A stretch of DNA of 64,000 bases from the NCBI RefSeq assembly GCF_026151205.1, contig NC_087076.1, positions 22,686,828 to 22,750,827 of the forward strand. Direction: 5' to 3'. The notes under the pieces were generated by a model that ran no database searches, was not told the DNA's origin, and saw nothing but the letters and a program-made list of their open reading frames with translations. The DNA is from Bolinopsis microptera. Its lineage: Eukaryota > Ctenophora > Tentaculata > Lobata > Bolinopsidae. The position numbers and the translations under genes are program-made. Below are positions 44,291 to 55,099 of the stretch, piece after piece (positions within the stretch are counted from its first letter, which is position 1; each line of letters starts with the position of its first letter).

Positions 44291-44508
44291 CAGAGTTTAT
44301 TTAAACTTGACATACAGAACTTATTGTCCTTGCGTTTCAGCCTAGGGCCTCCAGCGTTCAAGTAATGTCCGTCCAAATAAGGTCCGATAAGGTAACTTCT
44401 ATTTCTTGGCCAATTTTTTATTTTTTCATGCTGATTTTAAAAAGTTTCAGTTGTACATCTTTTACGGTTAAAGTCGCGTAAATTTTATATTACGGTTTTT
44501 GTATCCCA

Positions 44509-45456
44509 GGGTCAGGGTCAGGGTCAGGGTCAGGGTCAGGGTCAGGGTCAGGGTCAGGGTCAGGGTCAGGGTCAGGGTCAGGGTCAGGGTCAGGGTCAGG
44601 GTCAGGGTCAGGGTCAGGGTCAGGGTCAGGGTCAGGGTCAGGGTCAGGGTCAGGGTCAGGGTCAGGGTCAGGGTCAGGGTCAGGGTCAGGGTCAGGGTCA
44701 GGGTCAGGGTCAGGGTCAGGGTCAGGGTCAGGGTCAGGGTCAGGGTCAGGGTCAGGGTCAGGGTCAGGGTCAGGGTCAGGGTCAGGGTCAGGGTCAGGGT
44801 CAGGGTCAGGGTCAGGGTCAGGGTCAGGGTCAGGGTCAGGGTCAGGGTCAGGGTCAGGGTCAGGGTCAGGGTCAGGGTCAGGGTCAGGGTCAGGGTCAGG
44901 GTCAGGGTCAGGGTCAGGGTCAGGGTCAGGGTCAGGGTCAGGGTCAGGGTCAGGGTCAGGGTCAGGGTCAGGGTCAGGGTCAGGGTCAGGGTCAGGGTCA
45001 GGGTCAGGGTCAGGGTCAGGGTCAGGGTCAGGGTCAGGGTCAGGGTCAGGGTCAGGGTCAGGGTCAGGGTCAGGGTCAGGGTCAGGGTCAGGGTCAGGGT
45101 CAGGGTCAGGGTCAGGGTCAGGGTCAGGGTCAGGGTCAGGGTCAGGGTCAGGGTCAGGGTCAGGGTCAGGGTCAGGGTCAGGGTCAGGGTCAGGGTCAGG
45201 GTCAGGGTCAGGGTCAGGGTCAGGGTCAGGGTCAGGGTCAGGGTCAGGGTCAGGGTCAGGGTCAGGGTCAGGGTCAGGGTCAGGGTCAGGGTCAGGGTCA
45301 GGGTCAGGGTCAGGGTCAGGGTCAGGGTCAGGGTCAGGGTCAGGGTCAGGGTCAGGGTCAGGGTCAGGGTCAGGGTCAGGGTCAGGGTCAGGGTCAGGGT
45401 CAGGGTCAGGGTCAGGGTCAGGGTCAGGGTCAGGGTCCGGGTCAGGGTCAGGGTCA
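44509..45456. repeat. (TCAGGG)n telomere-variant array, 158 units
   Basis: 948 bp of GGGTCA in perfect register, with one variant unit (GGGTCC at 45433-45438). TCAGGG differs from the canonical metazoan TTAGGG by one base. The array is internal, with complex sequence on both sides, and its reading frames (VR, DP, TL dipeptides) are not genes. Confidence 0.97.
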
Positions 45457-45639
45457 GTGCCACGACTGATCCAGCCATTGTCGTGCGAAGTACCTACAGC
45501 TTTACACGTCACGAGGCATACTGTTCCTACTCAAGTATTGTATCCTACAAATCTTCTCTCCAGATACTATTTATTCAGGCAATACTATCGAGAATATATC
45601 TATTTATATTTAAAACTTGACGAAAAAATCCATAATTTC

Positions 45640-46735
45640 GGCAGAGTAGGAGCCACATTATCAACACAAATAAACAATCAACGGAGTTACATTATAACTT
45701 ATATTTATAAAATATAGTACACCGTATCAGATAAAGAATTTTGTGTCATGAAAGAACTCAAAACCTTATAAGCTTATAGTTTCGCATATCCAATCCTCTC
45801 TCTCTGAATAATAATTCCATTATTATAATATTATTTACATCCATCTTGTTTATAACAGATACCACTCATATGATCTGTTCACAATCGGTGCACCGACTGG
45901 TGCACCGACTGGGTCGGGCTTCTTGAATACTGAAAAAATTACACAGTATTACTTTTTTTGAAAAGATCGAAATATGAAGAACCTAAGTCAGCGAAGTGCA
46001 CGAGCCTGTTTGATGTTAGCTATAAGTATAATGTTAGATTTGCTCCATATGCAATGTTTGGTATATGGTTATACAGATCATGCGACAAACCCGCACTAAA
46101 TACTGATATTAAGTTGGAACTCTCCGCTCAGTCCAACGTGGAGGGAGATACTGTCTAATATCCAAGTTTCATGATTGTATCAGTATTGGATAAATGTATT
46201 GTGCTGTTTCAATATTTCTCGTGCTAGTGTAAATGTAAATGATGACGTACTACACGCTCACAACTATTAAAAATTGTTGGTAATATCACTGTGAGACACT
46301 TGGCTTGGGCAGCCAGCAACGCCCAGGTTGTAAAACAACGTGGTATGGTAACGCCCAGGTGGTATGGGAACGTGGTATGGCCCCCGTTTACAGAACATTT
46401 AAACATAAGTTGAAGACTGGACCCTGAATATCACCCTGTAAATTAGCGGAACCAGACTGTGACCCTACTTCCCTTGCCCTTATTGACCCACTGAGGCACT
46501 GACCGTCTGTACAAAAAACAACCTGTCTAACCATCGTGGCTGGCACTGTCGAAGCACTCTCGTGGCTCTGTCGTGGCACTGTCGCGGCACTATGGCGGCA
46601 CTCTGGCGACATAGTGCCAACTTTCAATCATGTTCTTTTAAAAGCATAAGACAATCATTATACATTTATTATTATCTTTCCACAATAACCACGGTGTCAT
46701 AAAATCATTACTCTTTATGTTAATCAACATTTAAT
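45640..46735. repeat. 1.1-kb duplication, copy 1
   Basis: From GGCAGAGTAGGAGCCACATT to AACCACGGTGTCATAAAATC this is repeated at 47128-48375. It includes GGTGCACCGACTGGTGCACC, a palindromic doublet. Short ORFs shared by both copies (45958-46158 and 47440-47709) differ by substitutions that change residues, so I do not call a gene. Confidence 0.85.
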
Positions 46736-46748
46736 TAAAAGTATAATG

Positions 46749-46804
46749 GCACTTAAGCACTTTTGTGAGAAAACGAGCTCGTTTTCACAAAAGTGCTTAA
46801 GTGC
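46749..46804. repeat. 56-bp near-perfect palindrome
   Basis: GCACTTAAGCACTTTTGTGA on the left is matched by TCACAAAAGTGCTTAAGTGC on the right, with AACGAGCTCGTT at the centre. The halves differ by a 2-base insertion. It lies in the spacer between the two 1.1-kb duplicates; shorter versions of the motif occur at 46955 and 47108. Confidence 0.9.
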
Positions 46805-47127
46805 AATAAATTGTTTTTTTCCAGGCCAAAAGACCCACGATCACCAAATTGCCATCACTAGGCAAGTTTTGGACGTAGAAAACAATGCCACCATTTTCAG
46901 TTCCCGAAATGGCACCATTTTTGAAATAAACGGCTCCCGTTTTCCAAAATGTTACTTAAGCACTTTTCTCAGAAAAATGACCATTCTTTGCATTTTAGGG
47001 GGTTCCAAAAAGGGGGTTTCGGGGGGTGAATGTATCCAATGGTCCTCAGGGACAGTTCTTGACCCAAAAACAAAAGTTAGACCAAAAAACCCGAAATTTC
47101 CAAAATGTTAAGCACTTTTGTCAGAAA
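46805..47127. other. Spacer between duplicates
   Basis: No gene signal. Contains AAAATGGTG/CCATTTT-type words and ends with TTAAGCACTTTTGTCAGAAA, echoing the palindrome arm at 46752. Confidence 0.5.
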
Positions 47128-48375
47128 ACGGCAGAATAGGAGCCACATTATCAACACAAATAAACAATCAACGGAGTTACACTATAACTTATATTTATAA
47201 AATATAGTACACCGTATCAGATAAAGAATTTTGTGTCATGAAAGAACTCAAAACCTTATAGTTTCGCATATCCAATCCTCTCTCTCTGAATAATAATTCC
47301 ATTATTATAATATTATTTACATCCATCTTGTTTATAACAGATACCACTCATATGATCTGTTCACAATCGGTGCACCGACTGGTGCACCGACTGGGTCGGG
47401 CTTCTTGAATACTGAAAAAATTACACAGTATTACTTTTTTTGAAAAGACCGAAATTGGAAGAACCTAAGTCAGCGAAGTGCACGAGCCTGTTTGATGTTA
47501 GCTATAAGTATAATGTTAGATTTACTCCATATGCAATGTTTGGTATATGGTTATACAGATCATGCGACAAACCCACACTAAATACTGATATTAAGTTGGA
47601 ACTCTCCGCTCAGTCCAACGTGGAGGGAGATACGGTCTTATATCCAAGTTTCATGATTGTATCAGTATTGGATAAATGTATTGTGCTGTTTCAATATTTC
47701 TCGTGCTAGTGTAAATGTAAACAGTAATTAGTAAATGATGACGTACTACACGCTCACAACTATTAAAAATTGTTGGTAATATCACTGTGAGACACTTGGC
47801 TTGGGCAGCCAGCAACGCCCAGGTGGTAAGACAACGTGGTATGACCCCCGTTTACAGAACATTTAAACATAAGTTGAAGACTGGACCCTGAATATCACCT
47901 TGTAAAATAGTGGAACCAGACTGTGATTACTGGGCCGCGCTCAGCCTGTCATTCCGCCAAATCTTTATTCTATTATGTTAATGAACATAATAGCCTGGGG
48001 TCCTCAGGTAAGACTGTGACCGTACTTTCCTTGCCCTTATTGACCCACTGAGGCACTGACCGTCTGTACAAAAAACCTGTCTAACCATCGTGGCTGGCAC
48101 GGTCGAGGCACTCTCGTGGCTCTGTCGTGGCACTGTCGCGGCACTATGGCGGCACTCTGGCGGCATAGTGCCAACTTTCAATCATGTTCTTTCAAAAGCA
48201 TAAGACAATCATTATACATTTATTATTATCTTTTCACAATGTTTGTTTGGGGACCGGTTTTTGGTACACCGGCCAATGTTTACAAAATCATATGATACAT
48301 AACAATATAATTGTATTTAATATACGTGAATATTAGAATAGAAATGACCACGGTGTCATAAAATCATTACCCTTT
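47128..48375. repeat. 1.1-kb duplication, copy 2, with insertions
   Basis: Direct repeat of 45640-46735. It differs by an 85-bp insertion at 47927-48011 and a second one near 48239-48345 (GTTTGGGGACCGGTTTTTGG onward). Confidence 0.85.
47927..48011. mobile_element. 85-bp insertion with 8-bp target duplication
   Basis: GACTGTGA at 47919-47926 and 48012-48019 flanks an insert absent from copy 1, where GACTGTGA occurs once. The insert contains CTATTATGTTAATGAACATAATAG and CGCTCAGCCTGTCATTCCGCC. An inverted relative lies at about 50125-50195. It is a very short non-autonomous element. Confidence 0.8.
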
Positions 48376-48428
48376 ATTTACTAACCTTGTCGAAGCCTTG
48401 TGATTTACAATCCTGATCATCTGGTTCC

Positions 48429-48830
48429 GCGACAGTGCCGCCATAGTGCCACGAGACTGCCACGAGAGTGCCACGACAGTGCCACGATAGTGCCACGACG
48501 GTGCCACGATAGTGCCACGACAGTGCCACGACAGTGCCACGATAGTGCCATGAAAGTGCCATGACAGTGCCACCACAGTGCCACGACAGTGCCATGATAG
48601 TGCCACGACAGTGCCACGACAGTGCCACGACAGTGCCACGACAGTGCCACGACAGTGCCACGATAGTGCCACGACAGTGCCACGACAGTGCCACGACAGT
48701 GCCACGACAGTGCCACGACAGTGCCACGACAGTGCCACGATAGTGCCACGACAGTGCCGCGACAGTGCCACGACAGTGCCACGACAGTGCCACAACAGTG
48801 CCACGACAGTGCCACGACAGTGCCACGACT
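48429..48830. repeat. 11-bp minisatellite (AGTGCCACGAC)n
   Basis: About 36 units, with ATAGTGCC and AGTGCCGC variants. Short inverted patches of the same unit occur at 46550-46612 and 48110-48165, at the end of each 1.1-kb duplicate. ORFs on both strands are period artefacts. Confidence 0.95.
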
Positions 48831-49032
48831 TTAATTAACATTTAACACCATGGGTCTATCGCAATAAAAGCTTTTTCGGGTTGGATCATAGATTAATTAT
48901 AAAGTTAGTAATGTTGACTGTTGAAAGCATTAAAACTCTAATGCATTTTATAGTCATAATGGTTGTTTTTGATCCCATACTAATGCTATTAGTGTATTCC
49001 ACTACAAACTTTTTTCCCAGGATACGAATAAT

Positions 49033-49131
49033 TTTGTAGGTTTACAACCTACCAGGACGCGCGCCGAGTTGGACTCGTCGACGGTCCAATATATGGAACA
49101 GATATTTTAAATTTACAAGTATCACCCGTTA
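49033..49131 (+). repeat. Dispersed repeat, copy B
   Basis: Matches 44158-44290. See copy A for the shared words. Confidence 0.7.
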
Positions 49132-49453
49132 AGAATAATTTTTAATTTCGGTCAAATTCAATTTATATCATTGGACTAAATTATATTTATATCAAACAAC
49201 TGTTTTTGAATGTTTAAAAAAAACCAGTTGTTTAAAAAATTTATTGAAAATTTATTTGATAAAATTGGGAACAACCGCGCCCAAAAAGATGAACAATAAC
49301 TTCCGATAAGGTAGTATAGAGAGAGAGAGAGAGAAAATAGTTCTGGGGACGAGTTGTGAGAAGTTGTCGTTTCGTCGCTTCGTTGCATTATCATGCTTTC
49401 TTCGCTGAAGGACGCTTTTGGCTAGTAGTAACTACTAGCACCATCGGCATAAG

Positions 49454-49618
49454 GTCTCCAGGGTGAACCTCTTCCGTCAAGGGTTCGCATGAAGTCTCCA
49501 GGGTGAACATCGTCCATCAAGGGTTCGCATAAAGTCTCCAGGGTGAACATCGTCCATCCAGGGGTCGCATATAAGGTCTCCAGGGTAAACATCTTCCATC
49601 AAGGGGTCGCGACGTCCA
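49454..49618. repeat. 42-bp tandem repeat, 4 copies
   Basis: The unit is like GTCTCCAGGGTGAACATCGT, CCATCAAGGGTTCGCATAAA. A (GA)n run lies nearby at 49318-49335. No gene. Confidence 0.9.
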
Positions 49619-49689
49619 TTTCAATTGATGGTGTTATTTTTGCGGTTGCTTGATCGAAGCGGGTCAATTCTAGAATACAGCCTGTAAAG

Positions 49690-50110
49690 TGTAATTATCA
49701 ATGAAACAAGAAATTTCAATGAAACAAGAAATTTAATTTTCGCACATTTTACAGAATAAAAAGATGTAAAACAATTCATAAAATATAATGTCCATTTGGT
49801 GTATGACTTTTTGAGTTTTTGTCCTTGACTGCTAGTTTGGTTTTGGAAGGACAGGTTACTAACGGGACAAGGAATGCGCGCGTGCCTGAAAGCTTTTGCA
49901 AACACCGAAACGCTATAAGTTTAGTTAACTTAAGTTTTTAAAGACAAGGCTCATATTAGGACTACAATAACTGAAAAAGATTTTTAGTGGACATTAGGGC
50001 CGGTTGCAATTTGCATTATTATTATATAGATTGCAGTCTTGTTGTGATAAAAAGTCTACACTAAAACATGCTTTAGTTTATATTGTGTAGTTCAAGGATA
50101 TGAAATGCAG
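49690..50110 (+). repeat. Inverted repeat partner of 54580-54990
   Basis: AATGAAACAAGAAATTTCAA, TTACAGAATAAA, GTGTATGACTTTTTGAGTT and GTAGTTCAAGGATATGAAAT appear inverted, in reverse order, at 54580-54990 with moderate divergence. That partner is the sequence just 3' of the class A GPCR, so this may be a fragment of a second copy of that locus. Confidence 0.7.
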
Positions 50111-50199
50111 CTTGAAGTTGAACCCAAGCTATTATGTTCATAAACATAAATAAAAATTCGGTGGAATGACAGGCTGAGCGCAGGAGCGCTACCCAGCGA

Positions 50200-51347
50200 A
50201 GAAATTGTAGATTGTGAGTTATTTCGAAAAGTGTGATTTTGGGCTGAATAAAAGATCGCAGCTTTATAACTTTGCAAATTAATTTGGTTTTGATGACTCC
50301 ATAGATGAATGCAGGTTCAAGGTTGTAACACACGTGCAGAGCAACAAGCTTTACGTCACGTGCGACGACAAACAGGCTATTGAAAAATTATCACCTCTAG
50401 TAACACCGCCAGTCAGTAAGGTTTTTTGGTTATGTACATTGTTTGACCATTGTTAATGATAAGGCCCGGCGCGCGCTACTTCGTAGCACTTGTGACTTGC
50501 CATCGGGCCAAAATTTCGAGAAGAAAGCGGCGCGCGCTACTTCGAAGAAATTTAGACTAGTAACATCCGTCAATAGGTTATGATAATACAAACTGTAAAG
50601 CATAAAGTAATTTAGCACGCTTGTAGGAGGACCAACCACTCAAAATTTAAAAGTAAATAAGTTCCAATCGGATTTTTTACCTAGCTGGCTCGCTAATCCA
50701 TGTGCGCGGCGCTCTTTTCATGCTTACTTATCCTAATCATATTGCATACATTTATTAAAAATGACAGAGTCCTTAATGTTATGTGGAAAAGATTACATTC
50801 ACACCACTGGTATTTAGTACTGCAGGAGGAATGGCGTTTTAGGCTTCACAATTCCTGAAATATCTTTGATCTTGCTGAAAAGATCACCTTTAATAATTAA
50901 GGCCAAAGAAAGCTCCGTCAAGGATCGTAAGCTGAAAGCTCTAGCAAGTCTCTAAAGTATGTTATATACCCTATATAAAAAAAACCGTGCTTAAGGAAAA
51001 CATGGGGTTACAGAAAGGTATATCAATATTTAGGAAATCTAGAGGAAATGATATGTGACACTGTGATGTGATGTCATTTGTCAGGCAGAGACTATGCTTG
51101 AATTTGCTCAGAACCCTGCCAGGATATATAAAAAATAAAAATGAACCTGTATAATCTCTATCATATCAGGGGTTACAGAGGTACCATAACTCTTTCATCT
51201 GCGGCAATAAATGATTTGCACCTAATCAATACTGCTAGTATATAGTAAATCTTAAAAGGTCAGTGAGTGCTTGTTCGGTGAGGTTCTGAACTGGTTGTTG
51301 TTGTGATGTGAGCTTGTACATTTGCGAATTTTTAAAAAAAAAAGCGC
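50200..51347. other. No gene seen
   Basis: AT-rich sequence. GCGCGCTACTTCG occurs twice (about 50473 and 50532). Nothing with coding potential or a recognisable LINE endonuclease domain was found upstream of the reverse transcriptase. Confidence 0.5.
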
Positions 51348-53380
51348 ATGAGAAAGAACAAAGATAAAGCATGGACTGCATTTGATATTGAACCTTCTAG
51401 TGTTAATCTTAGTCATGCAAGTAGTAAACAGCTCATCTATGAAAATGAGGAAGTGAAAGCAAAGATAAGATATGAGAAGAAGATAACTTCCAATTTAAAG
51501 ATCAATTGTAAATCATTTTATTCTTATTTGAGAAATAAGAGAAAGGTTAAAGCTTCGGTACCAAGTTTAGATAAGGAAGACGGTACAAGGACAACTAGTG
51601 CAGGGGAGTCTGCAGAGGTACTTGCAAGTGCCTTTAGTTCTGTGTTTGTTAATGAGCCACTCGGCCCATTACCTAGAAGTTATAGTAAGAATACTAATAG
51701 TATATCTGATATTGTTATTACCTTTGATAATGTTAAAAAGGAACTATTAAAGCTTAATATTTTTAAAAGCACTGGCCCAGATGGGCATCATCCAAAGCTG
51801 CTTAAGTCCCTAGCTGGAGATGCTAGTTTTGTAACAGCTCTTACTAAATTATTTAGTGCCTGTAGTGATACTGGAAATCTTCCGGAGGTATGGAAGTCGG
51901 CATCTGTAGTTGCACTTTTTAAAAAGGGCTCTAAGTCTGACCCTCTTAACTATAGACCAGTTTCTCTTACTTGTATTCTTTGTAAAGTTTATGAACAGTT
52001 TGTTAGATCCCATGTGTTAGAATTTTTAGAAGACCGTATTTCAAAGGACCAACATGGGTTTGTTAAAGGAAAATCTTGTTTGTCAAATCTTTTGGAGACT
52101 TTCGACACTATACTTAATTTAATAGATGAAGGTGCTCCGGTGGACTTATTTTATTTTGATTTTAGTAAAGCTTTCGATTCTGTTCCCCATTATCGCTTGA
52201 TTAACAAGCTAGAGAGTCTAGGGATAACTGGTAAAGTTTTAGATGTAATTACAGATTTTATCTCAAATAGAACTATGAGAGTGTGTGTAGAAGGTGAAAC
52301 TTCAGAGTGGAAGATTGTATGGTCAGGAGTTCCCCAGGGATCAGTCCTTGGACCATTACTATTTGTGTTATTTATTAATGATTTACCAGATAACATTAAA
52401 AGTAAAGTTAAAATATTTGCTGATGATCTTAAGCTTATAGCTAATGCCTCCGAGCATGAAACTATAGCTAATGATCTGAACGAACTAGAGATGTGGGAGA
52501 GTAAATGGCTTTTAAAGTTTAATCCTACTAAGTGTTCGATAACCCAAGATCAAGTTATTCTCTTAATGGAGTTACATTGGCAGAATCTGTACAGGAAAAA
52601 GACTTGGGAGTTATAACCCATAACTCTCTGCTTTGGAATGAACAGATTAAGGCTTCAATATCTAAAGCCAACAGAATGATATGTTGGATTGTTAGAAATC
52701 TGATTATCAGGGAAAAATCTGTGATGATATCCATTTACAAAGCTTTAATAAGACCCCATTTAGAGTATTGTGTTCAATTGTGGAGTCCAGTTGCGGCTCA
52801 TGGAAGTTGGGGGATCATCTTGGAGCTGGAGAGCGTCCAGAGGCGGTTTACCCGTCTGATTGACGAGGTGGGTACTCTTCCATACAGTCGTCGACTGGAA
52901 ATCCTCAATTTAACAACGCTGGCAGAGCGGCGAATACGTGGGGACCTCATTGAATCTTTTAAAATGATAAGTGGTTTGGCCAATTACGGAGCTGGTTTGT
53001 TCAGTATGAGCAGATCTGGTTTTAATGTGGTATCAAACAGTAGATGCAGTAAAAGTAGCAGTAAAATAAAGAAAGTCCACAGTTCTTTTCTTCCGGAGAG
53101 GGTGAGACCTTATTGGAACAAACTCCCCTCGGATGTCAAGAATTGTGGGACTGTGTTAAGTTTTAAAATAAGATTAGAAGCTTTCAAAAAAGAGACTATT
53201 TTAAACGGATCCGTAAATGATATTCATTTTTGGTATGTTTCGGACGAAGTATTAGGAAAGATTGAGGGATTAAATTATGCTACTAATAAAGAGAAGCACA
53301 ATGAATATCTTGTGTGTAATCCTCATGTTGCTAAGAAACGCTTTATTAACTTATATAGTAGTGGAAAGTATGTAAATTAG
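51348..53380 (+). mobile_element. CR1-like non-LTR retrotransposon, 5'-truncated, frameshifted
   Basis: The first frame (51348-52616) holds the reverse transcriptase: STGPDGHHPKLL, NYRPVSLTCILCKVYE, FYFDFSKAFDSVPHYRL (first Asp), GVPQGSVLGPLLF, and the catalytic FADD box (VKIFADDLKL). The second frame (52532-53380) continues with the thumb and C-terminus: EKDLGVITHNSLLW, LIRPHLEYCVQLWSP, LESVQRRFTRLI, RVRPYWNKLP. The frames overlap after WLLKFNPTKC, where a small deletion with frameshift seems to have occurred. No endonuclease domain lies upstream. Family features point to the CR1/jockey group. This copy should not be active. Confidence 0.9.
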
Positions 53381-53480
53381 ATTCATTTTATCTTGGTTGT
53401 TTAGGCCAATAGATTTAAGATATTTTTAAAACTTTAGTAGATATATTTTTGATGATGTGTGATGATGTTTGTGTCATTAT

Positions 53481-53505
53481 ATTTTGATTTGATTTGATTT
53501 GATTT
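53481..53505 (+). repeat. (TTTGA)n tail 3' of the CR1-like element
   Basis: About four units of TTTGA/TTTGATT, placed where CR1-group elements carry a short 3' microsatellite instead of poly-A. It probably marks or lies near the 3' end. Confidence 0.6.
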
Positions 53506-53922
53506 TAAATTGACCAATTTTTATATTATAAAGGGTTTATTATGATATAAGGTTTTCTATCCTTGTTTTTAACATTTTCTACCGTTTTATCGCATTTATT
53601 GTGTTATTTTTTGGGGGTGTCCAACTTTATTGCTGGACAATGACCATTGCTATATTGTGTGTATATTATTTGAATAATTCCTCCAAAGTATGATCACTTT
53701 TATGAATGATAAACTGTAATTTGTCTTCCTTTTATCTCCAGGAAGGTCATGTCAGCTCAAGCCTAATCTCATTTGTTGATTCCCAATCTGAAGGTAAGTG
53801 TTTTCCATTTTGTTTTATATTTCGTAATTTCATGTACGGCCTATTTATTCATTGGAGAGTTACTGATAACTCAGTACGAACTGGATAGAGAAGTGAACAA
53901 AAGGGTGGACTTATCAGCACAG

Positions 53923-54000
53923 TTTGTGATTTAATGGTTAGAGCTTCCACCTTCTGAGCAGTAGGTCCAGGCACCAGGGTTTGAATCCCAGTGTCGGCTA
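53923..54000 (+). ncRNA. tRNA-like sequence (SINE head or tRNA pseudogene)
   Basis: A B-box-like GGTTTGAATCC lies about 45 bases after an A-box-like TGATTTAATGGTTAGAGC, tRNA-like spacing for RNA polymerase III internal promoters. The T-arm pairs imperfectly and the acceptor stem is not convincing, so a functional tRNA is unlikely. Confidence 0.5.
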
Positions 54001-54039
54001 GTCTTGGAAGAAAGGTCCATTGGATAAATGCAAATTTAG

Positions 54040-54140
54040 ACATACGCAAAGTTTAACACCCGGAGAGAGCTTGTTCCAATACAGTCTAGCTCTGTCTAGA
54101 AGAAAAGAACTCCTTAATTTATTAGCACACTTACTATGTA
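54040..54140 (-). mobile_element. CR1-like reverse transcriptase C-terminal scrap
   Basis: The minus frame reads LRSSFLLDRARLYWNKLSPG, clearly parallel to the stretch with HSSFLPERVRPYWNKLPSD in the full-length copy (53080-53140). It is in opposite orientation and broken on both sides. Confidence 0.7.
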
Positions 54141-54579
54141 GCACTCTTATTATTTGATTTAATCGATAAATGGGCTCCTGTTCACTTATTTTATTATCAC
54201 TCAAATATAGTGTCAGAATTCAGATGTCTCTGAAAACACAAGCTGTTTGAAGATTTTACAAAGAAATACAGGTTAAAGATACTGGTCGATAATTATATTA
54301 TAGAGTTAGACAAAGAATACATTTTAAAAAGTGGCTTTTTAACATAATAAATCTCTAATGGAATACTATTAGCCAGCACTCATCCCATATACAGGTCTAA
54401 TAAATTCAAATTATTGGTAACCAAAGTAGCATATATTGACAGCAAGCTTATCATGCAAATATACAATAGATAATCTATATTCTGTATGTGCACTAGATAA
54501 ACATGAATATTGAACAGTGGTTTTGTTCTCAGTTATTCTCGATTCTTCAGAAGACAATAGTCTGTTTTTCATCAGCTCT

Positions 54580-54990
54580 CCAATATCCATCTTAAAGTTG
54601 CATCTTATATCCTCAAACTACACAATTTAAACTTAGGCATATATAGTGTAGACTTTCTGTCACAACAAGACTGTAACCCATAGTAACAAACACAAACAGA
54701 ACCCCTAACGTCTGCTAACAATTTTCTTCTGATCCTCATATGAGCCCTGTCTCTAAAAACTCAACTGAACTAGCGTTTTGGTGTGTGCACGCACATTCCC
54801 TGCCCCGTTAGTTACCTGTCCCTTCAAAATCAAACTAACAGTCAAGGACAAAAAGTCATACACCAAATGAGCATTACATTTTTATAAATTGTTTTACATC
54901 TCTTTATTCTGTAAAATGTGCTAAAAATTAAATTTCTTGTTTCATTGAAAAATTTCTTGTTTCATTGTTTCCACAGCATGGGCTAGATTC
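54580..54990 (-). repeat. Inverted repeat partner of 49690-50110
   Basis: It lies directly 3' of the GPCR. Shared words include GGACAAAAAGTCATACACCA and TTTCTTGTTTCATTG (twice). Could be 3'UTR of that gene. Confidence 0.65.
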
Positions 54991-55099
54991 CCGTTTCATC
55001 GACTTCTGTTCCACCCCTTCTTTCAGTTAAAACTGTTTCCTTTACTTCCTCCTGCCGCCTTCTTTGAGTTGGATCTGTATGTAGCAATTCGTTAATTGC

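Larger units (their letters stand above)
42037..44392 (-). mobile_element. Degenerate pogo/Tigger-like transposon with TA target site
   Basis: The ends are CCTTATCGGACCTTATTTGG and its exact inverse. Similarity runs about 38 bp with one mismatch (to TGAACG). TA lies on both sides (42035-42036, 44393-44394), as for Tc1/mariner/pogo. Subterminal GGACGGACATTA repeats recur at 42065-42110 and 42830-42893. The left third encodes a broken DDE transposase. The rest holds other repeats (43240-43450, 44158-44290), so the element has taken in nested insertions. Confidence 0.75.

Noticed and set aside
44509..45456. Active chromosome end
   Set aside because: Complex sequence with genes and duplications continues on both sides, and the repeat is TCAGGG, not TTAGGG.
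44468..45620. 336-373 codon ORFs of VR, DP and TL dipeptides
   Set aside because: All come from the pure GGGTCA hexamer and no frame has coding context.
45958..47709. Duplicated small gene (shared ORF in both 1.1-kb copies)
   Set aside because: The ORF differs in length and in several residues between copies and lacks a start context or domain; it looks like ordinary repeat DNA.
48429..48830. CRISPR-like array
   Set aside because: The 11-bp units abut each other with no spacers, so it is a minisatellite.
53923..54000. Functional tRNA gene
   Set aside because: A- and B-box-like words are present, but the T stem has a mismatch and no proper acceptor stem forms.
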